Shown: in pieces, positions 1-11,008 of the stretch
How the letters are laid out: the number at the start of each line of letters is the position of its first letter
How positions within the stretch are numbered: the stretch's first letter is position 1
Assembly: GCF_040939455.1 (NCBI RefSeq)
Contig: NC_134119.1
Location: 2,616,501-2,680,500, forward strand
Source of the DNA: Microcebus murinus
Lineage: Eukaryota > Chordata > Mammalia > Primates > Cheirogaleidae
Length of the DNA: 64,000 bases
Direction of reading: 5' to 3'
The notes under the pieces: generated by a model
Database searches by the model: none
What the model saw: the letters and a program-made list of their open reading frames with translations, nothing else
Told to the model about the DNA's origin: nothing
Program-made: the position numbers and the translations under genes

Positions 1-420
1 GCCCAGGGCTGCTCTCACCTCCTTGTAGCAACGCCAGCAGGAGGCCTCGGCCGGGGGAAGGGGCGGAACGTTCCAGGAGAGAGCTGCGGCCTGGACTCCG
101 AGCAGACGGCCGGCGCGGGCCGAGCCTTTCCAGGCTGTTCTCAGCTGTTTCTCAGCCACTGAGAACGGCCGTGCGGATGCAGATGGCAGAGAAATGTGCT
201 CCGCAGGCTGAAGGGAAATCAGCCCGGCTGCCTGGCGGGTCTGGGCAGGCTGGAGTCTGGGGCAGGTCACGGGAGACACATATTTTATTCAGGCTGGTGC
301 GCCCATTCATAATGCAACATTTACGGGTTTCTCCTGCCCGATAGGACGGAAGGGAATCCGGCCGCAGCTTCCTCCCCGCAGACCCTACTCGGGCTGCTGG
401 CTGGCCAGTAGCCTCCCATC
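1..420. other. Unique GC-rich non-coding sequence
   Basis: No repeat family, splice-flanked exon or RNA gene was recognised here. Open frames across it are short and unlike any known protein. Confidence 0.4.
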
Positions 421-425
421 GCATG

Positions 426-538
426 CTCCTCCTCCTCCTCCTCCTCCTCCTCCTCCTCCTTCTTCCTCTTCCTCTTCCTATTCCTCTTCTTCTTCCTCTT
501 CTTCTTCTTCTTTTTCTTCTTCATTATTTTCTTCCTCC
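426..538. repeat. Polypyrimidine (CCT)n/(CTT)n tract
   Basis: About 110 bp of nearly pure pyrimidine on the plus strand. It begins as an uninterrupted CTC triplet run and degrades into CTT/CCTCTT triplets. The open frames it creates on the minus strand (poly-Lys/Arg/Glu) are repeat artefacts. Long homopurine-homopyrimidine tracts with mirror symmetry can form intramolecular triplexes and usually vary in length between individuals. Confidence 0.9.
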
Positions 539-1265
539 ACAGTCCCTTTTTTCTTAGTGGTCCCGTTTCTCTCCTCTGTAATGGAAAAGCAATAGTGGCA
601 GTAGGTTGTGTGTAAGACGAGCTTGTTTTGTTTTCAGCCTTTTTATTATTTAACCTGCGCCCACAGGGAGGTAAGCGGATCCTCGCTCGCAGAAGAGAGG
701 ACGGACCCGCCGAGCTGGGTCGGGGATTGTGCGGGAATTCCAGGTCGGGATTTGCTGGGGGCTGGAGGATTTAATTTGCCAGACTGCTCGGCCTGTCAGA
801 AGTTTCTGCAGTAACCACTTGGGGCTTCATAAAACCGAAGCAGCAGAGGAGGAAAATGAAATCTTGGATCAATTTCTCTGTTTGGAGACCTTAACTTATG
901 TTCTGTTGGAAAAAGAGAGAAAGAAAGAATCCAACCAAGCAACTGTAATTGTCACGGCCAATTAGCCGAAGAGGCCGAGGCACGGGTTGGTGACATTTGT
1001 AAGGAATCGGGGGTGGGGGGTGGGGGCTTGTAACTGGCAACGGGTCTGTGGAAAGGGCCCCATCATCACGCTCTTACCTGCCAGCGCCTCACCTGTACAC
1101 ACACCTCTTCCCGCAGGGCAGGGCGAGGCTGGCCACGGAGCAGGCTGGGAGGATGCTCTCTGGGCAGGGAGCCGCGGGGGCCGGGAAGCCCGAGGCGTGT
1201 GCCGGGAGCAGGTGCGCACCTCAGACCGGTAAGAGACGGCTCACGGGGACAAGACGACCAGGTAC
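539..1265. other. Unique non-coding sequence
   Basis: No gene or recognisable repeat seen. A G-rich patch at about 1008-1026 has three long G runs separated by single T residues and could form a quadruplex. Overlapping frames on both strands at 960-1320 are short and mutually contradictory. Confidence 0.35.
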
Positions 1266-1530
1266 AGTGAGGAGCCCTGGAATAGATCCTGGGCCAGAAA
1301 AAGAACATTTGTGGGAAACTTGAGGAAATTCAAAATAAGTTCCATATTCTAGTTAATAGTCTGATGGCAAAAATAACCTCTTAGTTTTGACAAATGTTCG
1401 ATGGCTATTTATTAATAAGATGGTAATATAAAGGGAACCTGGTGAAGGGTATTTGGATACTCTGTTTTCCTTTTGTAACTTTTCTGTAGCTCTAAATTCT
1501 CTCCCTCAAAAGAAAAAAAAAATAACAATT
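1266..1530 (+). repeat. L1 (old L1M-type) 3' end fragment
   Basis: The text runs from a degraded 'atcctgggccagaaaaagaacatt' motif, through 'gttttgacaaatgt' and 'ggtgaagggta', to 'acttttctgtagctctaaat', and ends in an A-rich tail. This is the order expected at the 3' end of ancient L1 elements in plus orientation. The same motif order recurs at 27365-27625, so the two are copies of one family. Subfamily was not determined. Confidence 0.6.
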
Positions 1531-2034
1531 AACCATTAGAGAAAAATAGCACTGCTCTGAGGCTTGTCCCCTGCATGGCATCCAAGCCTGTATAATAACG
1601 CACACCCACAGAGACTCCCGACATTTCTCTTTGCTTCCTTATTCATATTTTAATCACGCATATTGAAGTCATCAGTGTGCTCCAAGGACATAACACTGGG
1701 CACAGCTAAAATCTCATAAATAAATTGCCAAATATATACTATGGGAGGACCATTCCATTTTCCCGTGGGTCAGGGATCTCTGCGTCTTATTCACTGCAAA
1801 TGCCATATGTTGTCCTTGGTGAAGGAGGAGTCTGCATGGCTGTGCAGGGGCGACCGTCCATGCAGGCCACTGCACGGTTCCCGGTGGATGTGGGAGGTAA
1901 ACACTCACCGACCGGGGGAGGGCAGTTTTGATCTGCTTGCAAAGAGCAGAAGTCTGCTCAAGTGTGCTCAGCAGCCTGTTGCACTGATACAAAAGGCAAT
2001 CTTAAAGACAAGGCTCCTTGCTCTGCAAAGGGAG
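1531..2034. other. Unique non-coding sequence
   Basis: No recognisable repeat or gene. The 106-codon plus-strand frame at 1741-2061 has no recognisable domain and is probably chance. Confidence 0.35.
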
Positions 2035-2275
2035 TGTATCAGTCAGCGATTACCACGCTGATGCTGCGTAACAAACCACCCCATCACTAAACGGCAAGCC
2101 TTGATTTCTCACTCGTGTGTCCGTAGGTCAGAGGCAGTTTAGCTGATCCAGACTGGGTTCAGCTCTGGGCTGTGCATTCAGTCCACGATTGACACGTGTG
2201 TAGATCATCCTGTGGGAACACTGGTCAATATAGGCCAGGAGTGACAGTCTAGATGCCCTGTGATAGCTCTTCTCT
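2035..2275 (-). repeat. Old mammalian interspersed repeat, possibly LTR/MaLR-related
   Basis: 'gctgcgtaacaaaccacccc', followed by a degraded 'tggctt', 'gatttctcactc' and 'gggttcagctctgggctg', matches the order of a common mammalian repeat. I assign class and orientation only tentatively. Confidence 0.4.
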
Positions 2276-2424
2276 TTAGCTATTCAGTTTGCTTTGCTGC
2301 CTGTGTTTTCCATGGTAACTGCCCCTTAGCTATCGTCTGAGGAAATTAACCCACACTCTAGCTATTATAGAGGGAGAAAAAGTGGCCTCCTCAGTAATGC
2401 ATTTTTTTTAAAGTTATTTTTATT

Positions 2425-2575
2425 TTATTTACGTATTATGAATTAATTTATATGCTGCAGAATTCACCCATTTAAAGTGGACAATTAAGCAGGACTAAGT
2501 CGATTCACAGAGTTGTGCAACCATCACCACAGCTCAAGTCAAGACCGTTCTATTCTAGCACTGCACCACTGACTT
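2425..2575 (-). repeat. L1M fragment
   Basis: 'attcacccatttaaagtg' followed by 'cacagagttgtgcaaccatc' is the complement of the 3'-terminal region of old L1 elements. It is a short fragment with no coding capacity. The AT-rich stretch just before it (2400-2450) is probably degraded L1 too. Confidence 0.7.
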
Positions 2576-4104
2576 GTCATACCCCTCAGGTGGGACACCT
2601 GGCCGCGTGTGTCAGTTTTCACACTTGCAACACTGCTTCTCTCCCCAGTGTGCTCCTTTTGCTCGCGTCAAAGACCACAAACCTGGGCTCGACCTGCTAA
2701 GTGTGCAGAATCGATAGTGCTGGTGAAATCCCTCCTCTGGCCGGATTGCATCATCCAGAGATTCCTAGTATATGCCAATCTGGGAAAGAAAAAATATTAA
2801 AACGTTGAACGTTTATTTGAGAGGGAGAAGAAATTTCACGTTGGGGTTAAAATTTCTCTGTGGGAATCTGATCATGCTGTTTGGAACTTCTTCATTGCAT
2901 TATTTGGGCTTATCATATAACCCCTAATAAGCTATGCTGGAGAACTTGGCCAGAATAATTTGAAACCAATTTTAAATTTCTGGTAGAGTTTTGGGCTAGG
3001 ATATGGTATGGCCTTAGAGCCCACATGATTAATTAGAAAACGGATATAGACCTGTGGTCAATTTTAAATGCCCTTATGTGGGTGAACACATGGCAGGCCA
3101 CCCTCACGTCACGGCGATGGCCAGAGGGGCAGCTAGAATCCTACTCGGAACCGAAGACCCTCTTTCTGTTGGTCGAGGGCTGGGATGTCTGCATCTGTGG
3201 GCTTTGCTCTGTCTCCTTTATGTTTTGACTGGCTTCCTCTGCTTAGACACAAGCACACATGGAGTCATCACATGAATGAAAGCCCAACGCCCCCGCCGTG
3301 GAATGCTGCGTGCATGTATCTCTGGGTGTCAGTTCTGCAGAAGAGCTGGGTGGTGCTGGTCTGCACCCCAGGTCCAGGCCAGGAGTGGATAGTGTGGCTG
3401 GTCCTTTGGCAGGACCATGTTGGTCCTTGCTCCTTGGAGTAATCTATTCCAGACAGAGCAGGTTAGTGAGACCTGCTCCTTTGGCAGGATTGTGGCTGGG
3501 GCAGTTAAATGAATACTTCACTGCCGTCACGCTGCCAAGAAGACAGACCGCTGCGGTGTAGCTACGGTCCAAATCAAAGACGGTAGAAAGAAAATTAAAA
3601 ACATGGAAGAACATCTGCTAACCTGGAAATAATTTAAGTCAGAGATCTCCTAACTTCGCAAAGTTGTACAACTTTTTTGTGATAGGCTAATTCTAGAAAT
3701 TTCTTCCCACTCACTCCCTAAAGATTTAAAATTAGAGTTAGATTTCTTTTGTGAGTCTCGGAAGATTTCCCAAAATGCACAGTATTTCTAGTAACATCCA
3801 AGGTGTACCTCCCCATCCTCAAACCCTGTGTGGAGGAACATTAAAATCTGTGTTGTTTTTGGCAGCAACAAAGCCCCTCTCCCAGCATTTGCAGAGCCTG
3901 GTGGCCGAGAGTCTGAGATCCCACGAGGGTGGCCTCAGCCAGCTGGCTGGCAGGAGCTTGTTGTTGAATATTCAGGAATCTAGCAAGTCAGCTGTTACAC
4001 CATTGGTAGCTTTAAATCGGCCTCAGCAGGTTATTTACAACATGGAAATTGACAAATCCTAAACATTTTCACCCCTTCTCACCCCTTTTCTTTGTCCCAG
4101 AGAG
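2576..4104. other. Unique non-coding sequence
   Basis: No gene recognised. Between 3385 and 3500 the phrase 'cctttggcagga' occurs twice with similar flanks, suggesting a degenerate local duplication. Open frames in both orientations are under 115 codons and lack domains. Confidence 0.35.
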
Positions 4105-4222
4105 TTGGTTTGCCAGCATGCCTGTAGCTCAAATCCAGCTCCCGTGCCGACTAGCTGTCTGCCTGTGGGTTAGTCACACAACCTCATCCGCACAATGGGG
4201 ACAACCATGGTATCCACCTCCT
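4105..4222 (+). repeat. MIR SINE fragment
   Basis: The order 'caaatccagctcc', 'gactagctgtctgcctgtgggt', 'acaacctcatccgcacaatgggga' and 'tggtatccacctcc' follows the tRNA-derived MIR core. Sequence divergence is high. Confidence 0.7.
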
Positions 4223-4226
4223 GGAA

Positions 4227-4363
4227 CAGCCGTCCCCAAACTTTTTGGCACCAGGCCCTGGTTTGATGGAAGACAAGTTTTCCAGGGACTGGGGAAGGAG
4301 GGGGTGTCGTGGGTTGGGGGGTGGTGCAGTGGTGGGCCACAGCCCAGGGGTTGGGGACCGCAG
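4227..4363 (+). mobile_element. MER1-type hAT (Charlie) remnant
   Basis: Terminal motifs 'cagccgtccccaaactttttgg' and 'aggggttggggaccgcag' are the inverted ends of the MER1/Charlie group of non-autonomous hAT elements, followed on the left by 'caccaggccctggttt' and 'gaagacaagttttcca'. The flanking 8-mers match at about 5 of 8 positions, so a target duplication is not clear. It lies directly beside the preceding MIR. Confidence 0.75.
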
Positions 4364-5639
4364 TCCCAGAGGGTTGCTGTGCCACCTGCGTGAGGCAGGG
4401 CACACACAGCTCTGGGAGCGTGCTCAGACACGCAGCTTACTACGTAACTAAGAGAATAGCAGTGTCCGTTTTCCGGAGGAAAGCTCTCAGAGCACGCTCA
4501 GTCCGCACCGGCCGCTCTGTACCCGAAAGCCAGCCGAGACGAAGGACCCCGCGCCGCCCACTGAGAAGGACAGCCCCGACAGCGCCCCTGCAGAGACGCG
4601 ACGGCAGCAATGCACACACACACCTCATCGGGACGGGCGAGTGATTGATTGGGTTGGCATCAGGGCCGCAAAAAACAACAGCCTAATCTAAAAGGAAAGA
4701 CTTCCAAGAAAGTGTATTTTCCAGGTCCTTGCCTCCCGAAAGCTCTCCCCAAAGGCACAGAGGAGTTTATAATTGCAGTAACAGGGCATGTGTGGGGCAG
4801 AGACTGAGTCCTTTTCATTAAGGACTGCTGTGTCCCAGGGTGGCAAGTCCTTTTTGTAACTCACAGTGGTCTTAGAAGATAGCCTGCCACGCTGGCGGCC
4901 TGCGTGTCCAGAAGGGCGGTTCCCAGCTCGGCCCCCTCAGTCATCCCAGGGAGACGATCTGGGTCTCAGGCTGGGGAGGGGCCCAGAATACGGCACGGTC
5001 CAGTCCTCGTCCTCTTCCGTCTGGGAGGATGCTGCATCCAGGTGTCCAGGCTCAGGGGACGCTCGTAGCACTGGGGAGCCGAGGAGATGAAGGTGAAGTC
5101 TGAGGTTTCCTCACAGGGAGCCACGTGCTGGTCCCATCCCACGCCCCAGGCCTGGGAGCCTCCCTGCCTCCCTCTGCGAGGCCAGGGCCCACGCTGGCAC
5201 TCAGCGTGGACGAAGCACAGTGCTGGAATCCTGCCTTGACCGCTTGGAGCTGCTTAATGCCTTTGAGCCTCCACTCTGAGTTGCCAGTCGTGACGCCTGC
5301 CTTCCAGACCACGGCACTACTAGACCAGGTGTGGCACCTGCCCAGTGCTCTAAAAATTCAAGCTATTTCCCCTCATCATTTCTCTCTTCTTTTCTGGCTT
5401 CCCTCCCTGCCCAGCCCTGTGAGAGCACAACCAAGCCCACGGGAAATGCACACCCCGGCTTCCCTCCCTTCACTTCCCAACCTCCAGTGACCCAGTGACC
5501 GGCACCTGTTAGTGGTGCCAGGAGGTTGGTGCCTTTGTCATGGCTGAGGATTCGATGGAGAGCCACTGATGAGACCCGGACTCCTCCAGCTGATGGGCCG
5601 TGTGTGTTCCCATCCACGGGGGGGGGGTGGCGAGGAGGA
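4364..5639. other. GC-rich unique sequence
   Basis: No gene or clear repeat. Several CpG dinucleotides cluster at 4480-4570 without other promoter hallmarks. The 121-codon plus-strand frame at 5125-5490 is unsupported. Confidence 0.35.
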
Positions 5640-6250
5640 CCCTAATAGAGAAATTACAGATGGTGATAAGTGCTGTGAAGACAGCAAACGGGATGCGGAG
5701 ACTCTCACTGCTCCTCAGCACGGAGGTGGGGCGGGGCTGGTGCTTCCATAGACACCGGACAAGGACGACCATCCGAGCAGGTGACATTTCTGCTGAGACT
5801 TGACAGATGACGGCAAGGCAGCTCTGAGAGAGCAAAGACCCGGGAGAAACACACACATGCACACACACACACATGCACACACACACACACGCACACACAC
5901 ACACCCCAGGCCAAGAGCCCAGCGGGAGTCAAGACCTCACGGAATCCTAATCAAAAGAAAACACAAATGGACGTCACCCAGTTCTTGATGACAAGGGCAC
6001 ATTTGTTCTGCCATCACCAGGTCTCCTCTTTACTTCTGAAAGTTTTCATAAATAAAACAACGCAACGAAGACAAAGGACTTGGAAAGGCTTCAACTATTT
6101 GAGGACCAGCAATGCCCACGAGGCGTGAGATGTGAAAAAGGACCCCGACCTGGGCAAGGGCTGTCCCAGGCGGGGCTCAAAGGCCACTTTGAGGAGTTTG
6201 GATCTTATTCCAGGAGGTTTCTTCGCATCTGTCTTTGGCAGAGTGACTTC
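5640..6250 (-). repeat. L2 LINE fragment, interrupted by a CA repeat
   Basis: 'tggtgataagtgctgtgaagacagc', 'gtgacatttctgctgagacttga' and, beyond the CA tract, 'gaggagtttggatcttattcc' occur in the order of the complementary strand of L2. The fragment is strongly diverged and non-coding. Confidence 0.55.
5848..5905. repeat. (CA)n microsatellite
   Basis: Runs of CA interrupted by ATGC and CGCA. The minus-strand Cys/Val-rich frames over this tract are artefacts. It is likely polymorphic. Confidence 0.95.
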
Positions 6251-6284
6251 TTTCCTCTCCACCCATCCCCATCATAAATATCCG

Positions 6285-6745
6285 CATTCGGTCCCGGGCA
6301 TAAGGGACGTTAAGGTGCACATATTAATGGAATTAAGGTTGCTAATCAGGTGGCCTTAAAACGGGGGGAGTATCTGGGCTTATCCAGATGGGGCAATGTC
6401 ACTACAGGTCCTGCAAAGTGGGACCGGGAGGCAGGAGAGGAGGTCAGAGTGATGCCACGTGAGAAAGGTCATGGCCCATTGATGGTGACTCTGAATGTGG
6501 AGGAAGGGGCCATGGGCGTGGGGGTGAGGGCCACCTCTAGACACCGGAAAAGGCCAGGACACAGACTGTCCCCTGGAGACCCCAGAAGGAACCACCCCTG
6601 CAGACACGCAGGTGTTAGCCCAGCCAGACCCACTGTGGACTTTCAACCTCTAGAACCGCAAGGTAATAATATTGAATCGTTCAGGCCACTAAGTTTGTGG
6701 TATTTGCTCCCGTGGCCACAGGAAGCTACTACAGCCCACCGGGGT
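6285..6745 (+). mobile_element. MLT1-type LTR (ERVL-MaLR)
   Basis: In order: 'aattaaggttgctaatcagg', 'atctgggcttatccagatggg', 'gaggaaggggccatgggcg', 'cctctagacaccggaaaaggc', 'cctctagaaccgcaaggtaa' and 'ccactaagtttgtggtattt'. This is the order of a MaLR MLT1-type LTR in plus orientation, near the 3' end. It is an old solo LTR without internal sequence. The 140-codon frame across it is chance. Confidence 0.75.
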
Positions 6746-6810
6746 CTCGGCGGGAACGGGTTCATTCCGTAGACTTCCCCGCTAGCGTGGGCAGGAGGGA
6801 AAGTTCAGCC

Positions 6811-7043
6811 CAGCATGGCGGCTCTCAACCAGGGATGGTTGCGTACCTTGCTGCACAAGGTACGTTTGGCGATGTCTAGAGATTTCTCTGTCTGTGACGT
6901 GGGGAGGGGGGCTACTGGCATCTGGTGGGTGGAGAGCAGGGAGGCTGCTAACCATCGTATGGTAACTGGGCAGCCCCCCACAAAGAATTATCTGCCTCCC
7001 CACCCTCCAAAAAATGCTAACAGGCTGAGGTCGAGAAACTTTG
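6811..7043 (-). mobile_element. MER20 (hAT-Charlie) element
   Basis: 'ggcggctctcaaccagggat', 'gcgatgtctagagatttctctg', 'gggctactggcatctggtgggt', 'cagccccccacaaagaattatctg' and 'gaggtcgagaaact' reproduce the full MER20 element, both terminal inverted repeats included. Other copies lie at 38425-38622 and 53822-54000. MER20 is a eutherian non-autonomous hAT, and some copies act as endometrial enhancers in placental mammals. Whether this one does is unknown. Confidence 0.85.
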
Positions 7044-8014
7044 CACAGAAAATGGAATTATTTAGCCCAACTAAATGCACCTGTTTTCAAAGGCTATTTG
7101 AAAGGTGAAAGCGAGCTATGCTGCGATCGGTTTCTTTTTTCCTGCTGCCCTGAAGGTCCTGCAATTTAATGCTCCTGGTGGTCCTATTCCCCTGTGCACG
7201 GCACACGGACACTTCCCAGGTCCTCCACCACGCCAGCAGGTGAGCCTGGCGCACGGCGGGCGCAGGGAAGGAGCGAACCCTCGAGGTCCTGTGGGTGCCC
7301 GGGGACCCCACTCTCCTCGCCTGGCTTTGCCTGGACCCGCCTGTCCTCCACTCACCGCGACGGGCAGCTCTTCAACACTGGCCCAGGGGGAAGGTGAACT
7401 CTGACCCACGTGAATTTGGGTCCTTGGCACGAATGAAGGGAAGACTCCGCGAGGGCCACGGTGGTGAGCTTGGAGCTGAAGGACGCGGCTCTCTGTCACC
7501 GAGCCCAGGCAGGAAGCCACTGAGCTGAGCAGTGCACCTGAGGGCCCTTTGTAATCGGCAAGCTCTAACTCCGCTCTGAACTTGCCGGGGGAAGAGTCTA
7601 CCTTCTTCTAAGGCTGGGCTGCACGTTCACCGATGAGCTGCATGCACCTGTGAGCGGCCGCGGTGACCACCGCCCCACCTCCGCAGGGGCCGCCTAAGCT
7701 CGTGTGATTCAAAGTGGGCTCCAGGTGCCGGGGCCCAAGAATTGTGTGAGCGGACTGCACGGGTCTCAGAGTGGGGAAGTCAGCGTCAGGTGAGAAAAGA
7801 GAGAAGTTTCCTATGAGTTTGACAGAAGCTTCAGTTAGTGCCTCGGTGCTGAGGATGCCCAGGCAGACACACACACTCATGGCCATTCGCATGCAAACAG
7901 CCGTGTAGTCGTTGAACACAGTACAGCCATGCGGTCAACACACTCGCATTAGGCGAATCCACAATTTCCGACGCTGTTTATTGACTAACTACTAACCACA
8001 TTTTATATTCCACT
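7044..8014. other. GC-rich unique sequence
   Basis: No gene recognised. Overlapping open frames of 74-134 codons at 7087-7528 on both strands reflect high GC and low stop-codon frequency. Confidence 0.35.
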
Positions 8015-8145
8015 CTTCTACACAAGGGTCCTGTAAGCTAGAGATGACATTTTCCCCTTTTCAGATACGTAAACAGACTCTGCCCACACCGGGACTTAAC
8101 CTGTGCGTGGCCCAGCAGAGGTTCAAACACAAGTGTCTCCTCTCT
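8015..8145 (-). repeat. MIR SINE fragment
   Basis: 'agatgacattttccccttttcagatacgtaaacagac' and the following 'acctgtgcgtggcccagcagaggttcaaac' match the complementary MIR core at low identity. Confidence 0.5.
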
Positions 8146-9230
8146 CCATTAGGCCGTGTTTTGGAGAATCCAGAAGTCTTAAAAAATAATGAAAAAACTA
8201 TACACAAAATCTGAGTGTTCCGGTTGCATCCGAGGATTGCTGGGTATCTCATCTTGGTTCTGTGGAGTCTTAAGTTCTTTGCCTTCACTTGGCTATCATC
8301 GGACCGAACTTGGCTGTCTTCTGGTCATGGCACCTTCCCTCCCTTGCAGCTGTGATTGCGTAATCTGCAGTGTACCCTCAGCCTCTAGGACACTCCAGAA
8401 TGGGTCCACAATTCTAGAACCTGGGTGATGGCCAAAGATAGAATATTTGATCAGTTCTTCCCAAAATATGTTCCATAGAACACGGAATGGTAAAATGGTA
8501 AAAAATGGGGTTGTTTGGGAATGCTTTCTTGCTAGTGAAATAAATTTGCATGCCCACTCTGAATGCAGAGTCCCTCGTGCCAACAAGTGCTGGAGCTCGT
8601 GAGACGACTGTGTAGAAGTGTGCACATCCAGGCATTGTGTTACAGAGGAAGAATGGTCTTCATGTATCTCCAGGATTCTGTGAGAAGCTGCAGCACGGAG
8701 TGGCCTGCTAACTGCACGACTGTGTTTCCTGGCCCCTCCCCAGTGTGGACCGGGCACGTGGGGGGCACGGCAGTGTTCCGAGACGCTTCCACCCCCTCAG
8801 CTGTTTGATATTTTTGGTTGCTACTGCAGGTCTGTCTGAAACCCCTCTGTCTGCAGAGCTCGTTAGGAGGGAGAGACTTCTTCTAAATTAGCAAGTGACA
8901 AATTTTCTTCAAGGACACAGGTGCCGGAGGAGCAGGCCATTACTGGTTGCTCCTGCTTAATCGCAGTAAGCGCTGCTCCTGCGTTGACCCGTCACTTAAC
9001 AACAGCTAAACTAGGTGTTATTTAATCATGTAACCCGGAGCACCGGCCACCCTCTCTGCCCACAGAGACATGACGATCCGGTTCTTTGAGAAATATCTGA
9101 AGATTTCAGCTGCCAACAGATATCGATCAATTTCCGAGCTCCTTCCCCAAATCAATAGCAGCATGCAGGCAAGACTGCAGCCTTGGGACAGAGGGAGTGG
9201 ATGGTCTGAACCTCCTTTTAACAGGCAGGT
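8146..9230. other. Unique non-coding sequence
   Basis: No confirmed gene. A possible DNA-transposon fragment lies at 8455-8530 ('atatgttccatagaacacgg'), too diverged to name. At 9046-9185 a pyrimidine-rich acceptor-like stretch ending in CAG precedes an open frame beginning with ATG at 9070; see findings. Confidence 0.3.
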
Positions 9231-9233
9231 TGC

Positions 9234-9277
9234 GGGGGGGGGGCGGTGTCCAGGCTGAAGGATAAGCCCCCCCCCCC
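9234..9277. repeat. G10 / C11 inverted homopolymers
   Basis: Ten G at 9234-9243 and eleven C at 9267-9277 are separated by 23 bases. A ten-base-pair all-GC stem can form on one strand. It may also cause assembly or sequencing error. Confidence 0.8.
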
Positions 9278-9479
9278 ACCTGTCCTCACAGCTTATCTTC
9301 CAAGGTGCTGTCTGAGTGAGGGAGTCCTTCTCCCGGGGGACAGATATTTATGGACAAAAGAAAAACTTCTATTGGGCCCCAAACTATGTCTTCATCTCTC
9401 TTATCACCTAAGCGACTTTAAGTTGATGGTGTTTAATGAGATCTGCGTCGTTCAGATAGACTTCAAGCTGGGGCCCAGC

Positions 9480-10385
9480 AAGACGATACCAATTTAGCCT
9501 TACTCAACACACCTCCCGATTTTTTTTAAAGTACTTCATGCCACATAAATTAGGCTGCCATTGAGATAATTGGATCCTTGTGGCTCTTAATTTTTCACAG
9601 ATACACTATTTTGAAAATAAATCATGAACCATCATCTTGGAATGTTAAAGGCAATTTACATTGAATATGCTTTTCTACTCCAAAGCATTTGCGTCTGTGT
9701 GGGTCTTTAACAGATAATTGACAGAGGAGGGGCTCCCTTGCCCGCTGCCAGAACCACAAATCTAGAACAGCCCCGTCAATCCGAAGTAGACGGAATCCTC
9801 TTGACTTTGTGTCCATCACCTTTTCTGAAATGGGTATGTCCAAGTATTCGTCTAAAATAATTGTTCCGGGAAGCATTATTTTTTTTTTCCCCTGGGCATC
9901 AAAAGAGTCCATTCCGCGTCTGCACGAAGCAGTACGTTTTCAATAGACGGAATATCTCAATGACCCTTCAATACATATGAATAGGCTTCTCTGATGTATA
10001 AAGAACTCGATTACATGTTTCAATAAAGAATGTAAGTGTGTTTTCTCTTTCAAAAAGATCTCTGCTTTTTGCCTGCAGGTAGCATAAACATAAGCACGAA
10101 GCAAACAGCTGCACCACGCTTCTTCCTGTACAGCATTTGATTTTACAGTGCTAATGTGCGCGCACTCACAACGTGGCCACGCCGGCCGGCTGACCCAGCG
10201 CAAGTCTTGACAGTAAAATGAAACAACGTATCGTATGTCAAGTAGAACCACATCGCCCCAAATCCATTTCCTCCACTTCTGGCAATTGCGCCACCTCCAT
10301 TGCTTTCGCCCGGCAGATGGTATGGAAGGAGAGACGTCCGGTAAATAAAGTGTAAGGGCATTCTGCAATTACGAAACATTACATA
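9480..10385. other. Low-repeat AT-leaning block, CNE-like
   Basis: I see no interspersed repeat and no stable reading frame. The text has scattered homeobox-type and POU-like motifs ('cttaattttt', 'ttgagataattgga') and few CpG except near 10165-10200. Such repeat-poor segments are often conserved non-coding elements. Conservation cannot be assessed from one sequence. Confidence 0.3.
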
Positions 10386-10765
10386 AGACGCTACTTGCTG
10401 GGAGGCGAAGGCGGGAGGGAGGGGCCTGGGGCGGAGCAGCGGCGGGAGGAAGCTGCAGGAGTGGGCGTCCTCCCAGATCCCCCCGACATCCTCCCCGTGG
10501 AAATGACACTGTCTGGGAGGGGCTCTTTGTGGGGCATTTTAATGCCGGGAGTGGAAAATAAACACATGCTAAAGTGAGCCCCCAAATGACCCGTTGGAGG
10601 CAGCGCTTTACCTGTTTGCCTCGATGACCGCTGGCCTCTGTGGGCCTCTGACTCGCTGGCTCGCAGGGCGCCCGGCGGGGTGTCTCGCTGCCGCGGCGGT
10701 CATTGGATTAGGAGTGACGCGGCGTGGGCCAGATGCCACGTGAGGTGCATACGGCTACTATCAAC
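10386..10765. other. GC-rich CpG-containing segment
   Basis: Purine-rich, then CpG-dense sequence, e.g. around 10650-10730. No open frame of note and no core-promoter motif recognised. Confidence 0.35.
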
Positions 10766-10769
10766 TCGC

Positions 10770-10952
10770 ACTGCAGCGGAGCTTCTCAAACTCTAAGGCG
10801 CTCACGAACCAGCCAGGGGTCTTAATAAAATGCAGATGATACTCAGCAGGCTGGAGGTGGGTGGCCTGAGAATCTGCATTCCTACAGAGCTCCCTTGGGC
10901 TGCGGGCACTGCTGGCCCTGGGCCCACACTTCTAGCAGTGAAGCTCAACGGT
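10770..10952 (+). mobile_element. MER5-like hAT (Charlie) element
   Basis: 'gagcttctcaaactctaagg', 'ggggtcttaataaaatgcagat', 'ctgagaatctgcattcctac' and a terminal 'tgaagctc' follow the order of MER5-group non-autonomous Charlie elements. The adjacent Alu inserted just past its end. Confidence 0.6.
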
Positions 10953-10953
10953 T

Positions 10954-10964
10954 TGAAATATTTC

Positions 10965-10965
<1 letters not shown>
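10954..10965. repeat. Left target-site duplication of the Alu
   Basis: The 12-mer TGAAATATTTCT here is repeated exactly at 11324-11335, flanking the Alu. This shows LINE-mediated insertion and fixes both Alu boundaries. Confidence 0.9.

Positions 10966-11008
<43 letters not shown>

Noticed and set aside
321..524. Lys/Arg/Glu-rich minus-strand frame as a nuclear peptide
   Set aside because: Pure consequence of the CCT/CTT tract.
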